Made by a program: the position numbers and the translations under genes. Below the pieces are notes generated by a model, which had not been told where the DNA came from, did no database searches, and saw only the letters and a list, made by a program, of their open reading frames with translations. A stretch of 24,608 nucleotides of DNA. It comes from Lenisia limosa. Lineage: Eukaryota; Breviatea. Below are positions 19,601-24,608 of this stretch, in pieces. The DNA lies in NCBI GenBank assembly GCA_001655205.1, contig LPNZ01007785.1, positions 1 through 24,608 of the forward strand, written 5' to 3'. Position 1 is the first letter of the stretch, and every line of letters begins with the position of its first letter.

Positions 19601-22600
19601 NNNNNNNNNNNNNNNNNNNNNNNNNNNNNNNNNNNNNNNNNNNNNNNNNNNNNNNNNNNNNNNATCGAGGTGCTCAGACTGCAGGATGCACTCAAAACTG
19701 TGGGCTCCCCCTTCGCACTTGGGCACGGCAAATATGGGGAATAGCGTTAAGTCATCTTCACCATTTCGGACAGCACTTTTTCGTAGAGGAAATCCTGGGG
19801 GGGGCTGAGGGTAAACGTTTGGATTGTTATATTCCATAATAATAATCAAGCTTAAATGTGGGGTTACATATTCCAGTCCTTCCCCACGGGCTGTCTATTT
19901 TTTATTTTGTTTCATACATTTTCCCATTTTACCCCCCCCCCCNNNNNNNNNNNNNNNNNNNNNNNNNNNNNNNNNNNNNNNNNNNNNNNNNNNNNNNNNN
20001 NNNNNNNNNNNNNNNNNNNNNNNNNNNNNNNNNNNNNNNNNNNNNNNNNNATGCACCGACAAAGCGAATCCAATTCCAAACGGTATTTGGGATATATGTG
20101 CATACAATGACCAGGATAAGTCTTGACGATTTGTTATCTGATATCCCAAGAAAAATCGGTCTAGACTTATCCCGGTCACAATATGATGAAACGAAATATT
20201 CTCCCAGTAGTATGGCAATGTTGGGTATGGCAACACTATATTATTACAACATTCTAGGAGGACGATCGACGAGAGCCTGTGGTTGCCACAACCAAGCCCG
20301 GGCCCGTGGACCTTATGGAGTTGAAAGGTGGGGTCAAGAAGACTGGCATATCAGAGGATTTGCCACCACTAAGGTGTAGGTTAACGTTAATATTGAACAA
20401 CTATTCCACTGTTGGCCATGGACTTTGTTCTGCTACTGACTGCTTCAGAGAATTCCGAAACCTCAAAAGACGACAAGGTGTACCAGGAGCTTATTAGGAA
20501 AAAGGTAGAGACTTTGCAGTTTCACTTCTCTCAGTACTGTTTTTTTACCCTCCTTTGTAGACCGACAAGATCAAGACCCTTGAGGAGCGCGTGTCCAATC
20601 TTGAAATAGACCTCAAAAAGGCCCAGGAAGCCCCCCCGCCAGCTCCTGGTGAGTGGATCGTGTACCCCTTTGCATCTTTTTTCTGTCAAACTCTCCTACT
20701 CTCCCTCCATCATACCTAATGTCACCTCACCCCAGTTGTTTCTTTTTTTTGTTTCTGTCAGCCAACAGAGTTTTTTTGGGCTTTTTTTCTCTCGTTTCAT
20801 CAATTTTCCAATTTTACCCCGCTCCCCCAGTCGCCCCCATTGTTGCAGCCGCTGCGGTTGGTGCCGTAGCCGGTGCCGGGGCAGCTACTGTGGCAAAATC
20901 TGATGAGGTGGGGGGGACAGGAAATTTGGCATTTCTGCTAGGAATTGAAATTGCAAAGCAAAAAACAAAGGAATAACACCACGAATTAACACATTTTATT
21001 GTTGAGAGATACTCCGTGTTTTTCAGATGTCAGAGGATATTGTATGTAAAACAGTTAGAGGTTCAGGAAGGATATCTCACATTCCAACTCACAAATTTTA
21101 ACGACATGATATGTATATGCATTCTGGTAATAACCTGGTAGGGAGCCGCGAGTGACGCTCCCAAGGTCGAACCTCCCTCCGACACCCCCGCTGGTTTGTT
21201 GGAAAAGTTGAAGCTGGTTAAATACCTATAATAGATTATAGTATGATATCGATATTGTAATATGATTTGCGATTTGTGATACAGAGAATGGCCACATCAT
21301 ACATATCATACCAGATTGAGATTTAAATAATTACGTTTCAGATGATTCTGCACCCGCTACACCCGAGGAACCCGCTCCAGTTGCCGGAGGTAAGGCCGGA
21401 TTAACAAGATAAGGTAGATTCCTCTCCTTTTTGTTGAACTCTACCATTTTATTTTTTTTGGATTTTCCTTGTCTATCTGCCCTCCCTTTGTTTTTAAGAT
21501 ACAAATCTAATCCGCATATCAGCTAGAATACGCACAATGTTATGTAATTTTGTTTGAGGCCCATTTGACACATTAGGACCTCCACCACCGCCGCCCCCTC
21601 CCGATGCCTCCGGTGAGTTGGCCGCCATAATGAGGGGGAATTAGTTGAGAGTAAACAGAATTGCAAGGCTAGCTGGGTTAAGAAAATCAAGTGCTGCTCT
21701 ATTTAGTATGCAATTAATAGGTTTGCATGCTTATTGTGGTTTTCTTGCTGTTTTTTTTTTGAGAGGTTTTTTATTGTAAGGAAGCCCTACGTACAACATA
21801 GAAGTATCAATAGCTCTTTTCCTGATCCCGACTGTTTGTTCACCGCATAGGAGCCCCGCCGCCGCCGCCACCACCACCCCCGATGATGGGAGGAGGTATG
21901 AGGAGGAAATGGGACCAATACAGGTCTTTAAACCTTTAGTTATCTTGTTTCTCTCTTATTCAAACAGCTTTATTTTTCATTGCTATAAAATATCTTATGC
22001 AAACAGTCAGAGCATTGCAGTCTTTATCCAAAGTTTTCAACAAATTCCCTTGGTTTTTCAAAATATTCAGGCCCCATGCCGCCGCCGCCGCCGCCGCCAC
22101 CCGGAGGTGGTATGCTGGTTCTCACAGCACTTCAGCTGAATTTTCTCAATTCTCTATATTATATCAGTGAAAATTATCTTATGGGAGATACTTACTGTTT
22201 ATTGCTGTTGTCATTTTTGTTTACTTCTTGCTGTTGGTCTCATTCGAACGCAAAACAAGCATAAAGGTTGTCAGGCGTTTAACTANNNNNNNNNNNNNNN
22301 NNNNNNNNNNNNNNNNNNNNNNNNNNNNNNNNNNNNNNNNNNNNNNNNNNNNNNNNNNNNNNNNNNNNNNNNNNNNNNNNNNNNNNNNNNNNNNNNNNNN
22401 NNNNNNNNNNNNNTCAGAATACATCATGTGGACATGCAAGTAATGACATCATTCATGCTTCAGGGCCGCCTCCACCGCCCCCACCCCCTGGAGGAGGTTT
22501 GAGGGAATATGGGCTACTCTGGCTGCAAAAACATAGTTTTGCGTGATATTGTATATCATATCAAAATGATAAGGGTATATCCTAAATAGTACTTCCTTTG

Positions 22601-24608
22601 TGGTGTGGACGGCCTCGGGTGTACGTGACGTTCTGACATTTTCTTGCTTGGGTTTAAAAACGATATAATAGCCAGACTCGTGTATTCCTATCATCCCCTC
22701 ACTTTGCAGGACCTCCGGGTCCGCCACCGCCGCCCGGCATGGGAGGACCTCCCCCTCCCCCTGGTAGGAGAAGGATGCCCATTGCCCTATGTAATTGATG
22801 TCGTTTTTTTTTGTTTTTTTCAACCCTTGTGTTTCTCAAATGTTTATCCAGCAGAGTTGATTCTGGGTTTTGTTTTCATCTTGCCCCCAATATTTCATTT
22901 TACTAAGCGACTGGCCTGGCCTCTTTTATTGTTTTCAGCCCTCCTGTGTTGTTAGCCGACAGAGTTGATTTTGAGTTCTTTTTTTTGTTTGTTTCAGAAC
23001 TTGCCTATTATTTACCCCTCCCCCAGGAATGATGGCGTTCAACCAGCCGCGCAAGAAGAAGATTGTCTTGGAGCAGAAGATGAAGCCGTTGTACTGGAAG
23101 AGGGTGCTGGTGCCCGAGACGGCCAAAACCACAAACGGCTCCAAGCCGGTCTGGGCCGACTTGAAGGTGGGCGGTTGAAACTTGTTGGACGATTCGTTTG
23201 AAATGGATGAGTAGCATATCATGTGCACATTTGAGGATAAATTTTAGTATTGAAATATGGAATTAATACATAATATCATACGTATACGTATACATAGTAT
23301 GATATGATGTGATATATAGTGTGGAATCAACTGGAGTGGTCCATTAGTAGACCAAATGAATTTCTTATTGTGAGGCTGACCATTTAGGAACTCGAGATCG
23401 ACCTGAAGGTTCTTGACGAAACGTTCTGCCAGAAGAAAACAGCCCCCACCAAGAAGATTGCTTCAGCCAAAAAGGACGTTTTCACCCGAATTCTTGACCC
23501 CAAACGTGCCCAGGTCAGCAAGAGACAATCTGGGCGCCAACAACTCTGATCATGAAGTTCTCTTGACCCACATTTTGTTGACCGCTCCAGGCCCTTGCCA
23601 TCATGCTCAGCCGCCTCCCACCCACCCCCGCCATCCTTACCGNNNNNNNNNNNNNNNNNNNNNNNNNNNNNNNNNNNNNNNNNNNNNNNNNNNNNNNNNN
23701 NNNNNNNNNNNNNNNNNNNNNNNNNNNNNNNNNNNNNNNNNNNNATGGGCAATATGACAAACTTTGTTTTCGCGCACCACAATACTGTTATATCTTATTG
23801 ATTGGACATGGGGATTGTTAATGAATTCTCGGTGTTCGGTTTTAATGACCAGCTGCATCTGGGTCGAATCTTTTCTATTTTCTTATAGTGAACCTCTTCA
23901 TTTTGATCTTGTCCCTTCACCAAGCAGGTTCTCTCGAGGGACGATATTAAGGCGCTTCTTCTCAACTTCCCAACTGCCGATGAGACTGCTCAGGTCAAGG
24001 ACGTGGGGGGGGGGGGGNNNNNNNNNNNNNNNNNNNNNNNNNNNNNNNNNNNNNNNNNNNNNNNNNNNNNNNNNNNNNNNNNNNNNNNNNNNNNNNNNNN
24101 NNNNNNNNNNNNNNNNNNNNNNNNNACTTTTCACATCCCTTTAGGCTGCAGAGTCATCGAAGTACGATAAGGCTGAGCAGTTCGTGTTGGACTTGGCGAA
24201 ATTGGAAAAAGTGAGTGGTCTTTTGCAAGTGGAGTTCCAAACTGTGATTTGTTTTTGAAATTATCAATTCTCTCTTATTTTTAGTGCTACAGAAGCGACT
24301 GACCCGGGTGTTATGTTGTTATCAACCCTTGTGTGTTGTCAGCCATCAGAGTTGATTTGGCTTCTTTTTTTTTTGTTTCATAAATTTTCCAATTTGACTC
24401 CCCCCCTCCTCCTCCCAGGCTCAGGAAAGACTCCGTTCATGGGCATTCAAGCAGACCTATTTGGAGAAGGTGGAGGAGATTGGACCTCCTCTCGTCCTTG
24501 TTCAGAAGGCCTCGAAGGTGGGGAGTATATGAAGCTCATTTCCACCCTCATAAAGGTGCCACCCCTTCCCTTCCTCCTCTTTAACTCCCCCCCCTCCTCC
24601 CTTGTGCT
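16671..24608 (+). CDS. Diaphanous-related formin, 3' end outside window
   Basis: Actin-nucleating and elongating formin. Exons: 16671-16691 (ATG chosen because only this frame stays open into exon 2), 16733-16776, ...-17441, 17653-17780, 17973-18017, ...-18239, 18466-18544, 18720-18828, 18881-18971, 19090-19184, 19285-19328, 19402-19494, ...-19699, 20258-20327, 20449-20504, 20561-20648, 20831-20907, 21142-21193, 21342-21389, 21577-21612, 21851-21895, 22071-22109, 22464-22496, 22710-22763, 23027-23166, 23388-23513, 23591-..., 23928-23993, 24145-24210, 24419-24517. About 690 codons are visible. The order GBD/FH3, coiled coil, FH1, FH2 defines the Rho-regulated class; the autoinhibitory C-terminal DAD would lie outside the window. 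Exons are missing in gaps 17189-17355 and 18081-18190. Confidence 0.9.
17189..17355. other. Assembly gap hiding a formin exon
   Basis: Exon 16733-16776 ends in phase 2 (AG) and nothing between 16777 and 17188 continues its frame, while coding sequence is already running when the sequence resumes at 17356. At least part of one exon is therefore in the N run. Confidence 0.6.
18081..18190. other. Assembly gap after a C run, hiding FH3 coding sequence
   Basis: Preceded by CCCCCCCCCCCCC in a formin intron. Coding sequence (STQNYALQCLQ) is in progress at 18191 in a frame that does not join directly to the phase-0 end at 18017, so the acceptor and 20 or so residues are probably lost. Confidence 0.55.
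18229..18385 (+). repeat. 31-32 bp minisatellite spanning a splice donor
   Basis: Five units starting at 18229, 18261, 18293, 18324 and 18355. The unit is CTGGCCCTCGGGTATGCTGG followed by AGTGTTGGACAA, with a one-base deletion in the last three. The first 11 bases of unit 1 are the end of a formin FH3 exon and the rest is the start of its intron, so each unit carries a copy of the CTCGG/GTATGC junction (GTATAC in unit 3). Confidence 0.92.
19886..19942 (+). repeat. Introner-like module, partial copy P4
   Basis: GGGCTGTCTATTTTTTATTT, TGTTTCATACATTTTCCCAT and TTTACCCCCCCCCC, cut off by the gap at 19943. It matches the 3' half of the copies at 20746 and 24295. It lies inside a formin intron. Confidence 0.55.
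20108..20177 (+). mobile_element. TIR element family B, copy 2
   Basis: Arms GGATAAGTCTTGACGATTT and AAATCGGTCTAGACTTATCC with outer TGACC/GGTCA, matching the element at 1638-1704. It lies in the formin intron 19700-20257. Mismatches between the arms show that it is older or diverged. Confidence 0.75.
20258..20648 (+). other. Coiled coil between FH3 and FH1 of the formin
   Basis: Exons 20258-20327, 20449-20504 and 20561-20648 encode a charged stretch, KDDKVYQELIRKK then TDKIKTLEERVSNLEIDLKK, with heptad-like I/L/V spacing. In this class it helps dimerisation upstream of FH1. The donor at 20328 (GTGGGG) is required to keep the frame; the later donor near 20374 gives a stop. Confidence 0.75.
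20746..20830 (+). repeat. Introner-like intron module, copy P3
   Basis: Contains TGTCAGCCAACAGAGTTT, a T run, CGTTTCATCAATTTTCCAAT, TTTACCCC and CTCCCCCAG, directly before exon 20831-20907. Same block order as 24295-24418. Confidence 0.75.
21342..22763 (+). other. FH1 domain split into symmetric micro-exons
   Basis: Six successive exons (48, 36, 45, 39, 33 and 54 bp) begin after the first base of a codon and end one base into the next, so all are phase 1-1. From 21577 on, each encodes one proline run bracketed by glycine or a small linker: GPPPPPPPPDAS, GAPPPPPPPPPMMGG, GPMPPPPPPPPGG, GPPPPPPPPGG and GPPGPPPPPGMGGPPPPP. FH1 proline tracts bind profilin-actin and feed the FH2 ring. Gap 22286-22413 could hide one more unit. 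Confidence 0.88.
22818..22906 (+). repeat. Introner-like module, copy P2a
   Basis: TTTCAACCCTTGTGTTTCTC, AAATGTTTATCCAGCAGAGT, TGATTCTGGGTTTTG. It is the first of two related copies in one formin intron (22764-23026) and is closest to copy M2 of gene 1. Confidence 0.75.
22907..23026 (+). repeat. Introner-like module, copy P2b
   Basis: GCGACTGGCCTGGCCTC, TGTGTTGTTAGCCGACAGAG, TTGATTTTGAGTTC, a T run, TTTCAG, TTACCCCTCCCCCAG. It ends at the acceptor of the first FH2 exon. Confidence 0.78.
23027..24517 (+). other. FH2 domain (N-terminal part) of the formin
   Basis: Exon 23027-23166 holds KMKPLYWKRV (FH2 start) and PVWADLK (lasso tryptophan). 23388-23513 holds KKDVFTRILDPKRAQ and 23591 onward ALAIMLSRLPPTPAILT, the actin-binding knob region. 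23928-23993 is VLSRDDIKALLLNFPTADET. 24145-24210 is YDKAEQFVLDLAKLEK. 24419-24517 is ERLRSWAFKQTYLEKVEEIG. All joins are phase 0 apart from the first. The rest of FH2 lies beyond the right edge. Confidence 0.92.
24295..24418 (+). repeat. Introner-like module, copy P1
   Basis: GCGACTGACCCGGGTG, TTATCAACCCTTGTGTGTTG, TCAGCCATCAGAGTTGATTT, a T run, TTTCATAAATTTTCCAATTT and a C-rich tract to CCCAG. Reference copy for the family. ATCAAC (24321-24326) and GTTGAT (24351-24356) could close a small hairpin. Confidence 0.82.

Noticed and set aside
20328-20375. Longer version of formin exon 20258 ending at AAG/GTGTAG
   Set aside because: Both phases produce an early stop after joining to exon 20449; the GTGGGG donor at 20328 keeps the frame.
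1-24608. CRISPR array, rRNA, prokaryotic operon or intact virus
   Set aside because: No spaced direct repeats of that type, no rRNA-like sequence, and the whole window is organised as spliced eukaryotic genes.

Overview
The window is nuclear DNA from an intron-dense eukaryote. Exons are mostly 30-140 bp, split by GT-AG introns of roughly 40-550 bp. I cannot name the species. A Diaphanous-type formin, an N-acyl-phosphatidylethanolamine phospholipase D (NAPE-PLD)-type hydrolase and an ankyrin/IQ protein fit a unicellular eukaryote or an early-branching animal relative. The assembly has 14 runs of N, several of which swallow exons. I built the gene models by hand, requiring that intron phases match across each junction.

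Layout: (1) 1-9386, minus strand: one large gene, open at the left edge. It encodes about 12 visible ankyrin repeats, two IQ motifs, a 225-residue charged coiled coil, a basic linker and an Ala-rich helical C-terminal region. (2) about 10117-13850, plus strand: a NAPE-PLD-like metallo-beta-lactamase-fold enzyme with all metal-ligand motifs and an unusual C-terminal tail. (3) 14177-16143, minus strand: an 11-exon gene for an unrecognised protein of about 246 residues. (4) 16671-24608, plus strand, open at the right edge: a Diaphanous-related formin (FH3/armadillo region, coiled coil, FH1, start of FH2) in about 30 visible exons. Genes 1/2 and 3/4 are divergent. Genes 2/3 are convergent, with poly(A) signals 41 bp apart. 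Nothing indicates that the four genes act in one pathway; formin and the ankyrin/IQ protein could both be cytoskeletal.

The most interesting signals are in the introns. A related 3'-half sequence module recurs in introns of two genes on opposite genomic strands, always in the sense orientation, as expected for introner-like elements. A separate 70-100 bp terminal-inverted-repeat element occurs five times, each time in an intron of gene 1 and in both orientations. About one intron in five starts GTGGG rather than GTAAG/GTGAG. The formin FH1 domain is cut into a run of symmetric phase 1-1 micro-exons. A 31-32 bp minisatellite has multiplied one formin exon/intron boundary. Eight of the 14 gaps begin directly after a long C or G run.

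No tRNA, rRNA, CRISPR or complete autonomous transposon was seen.
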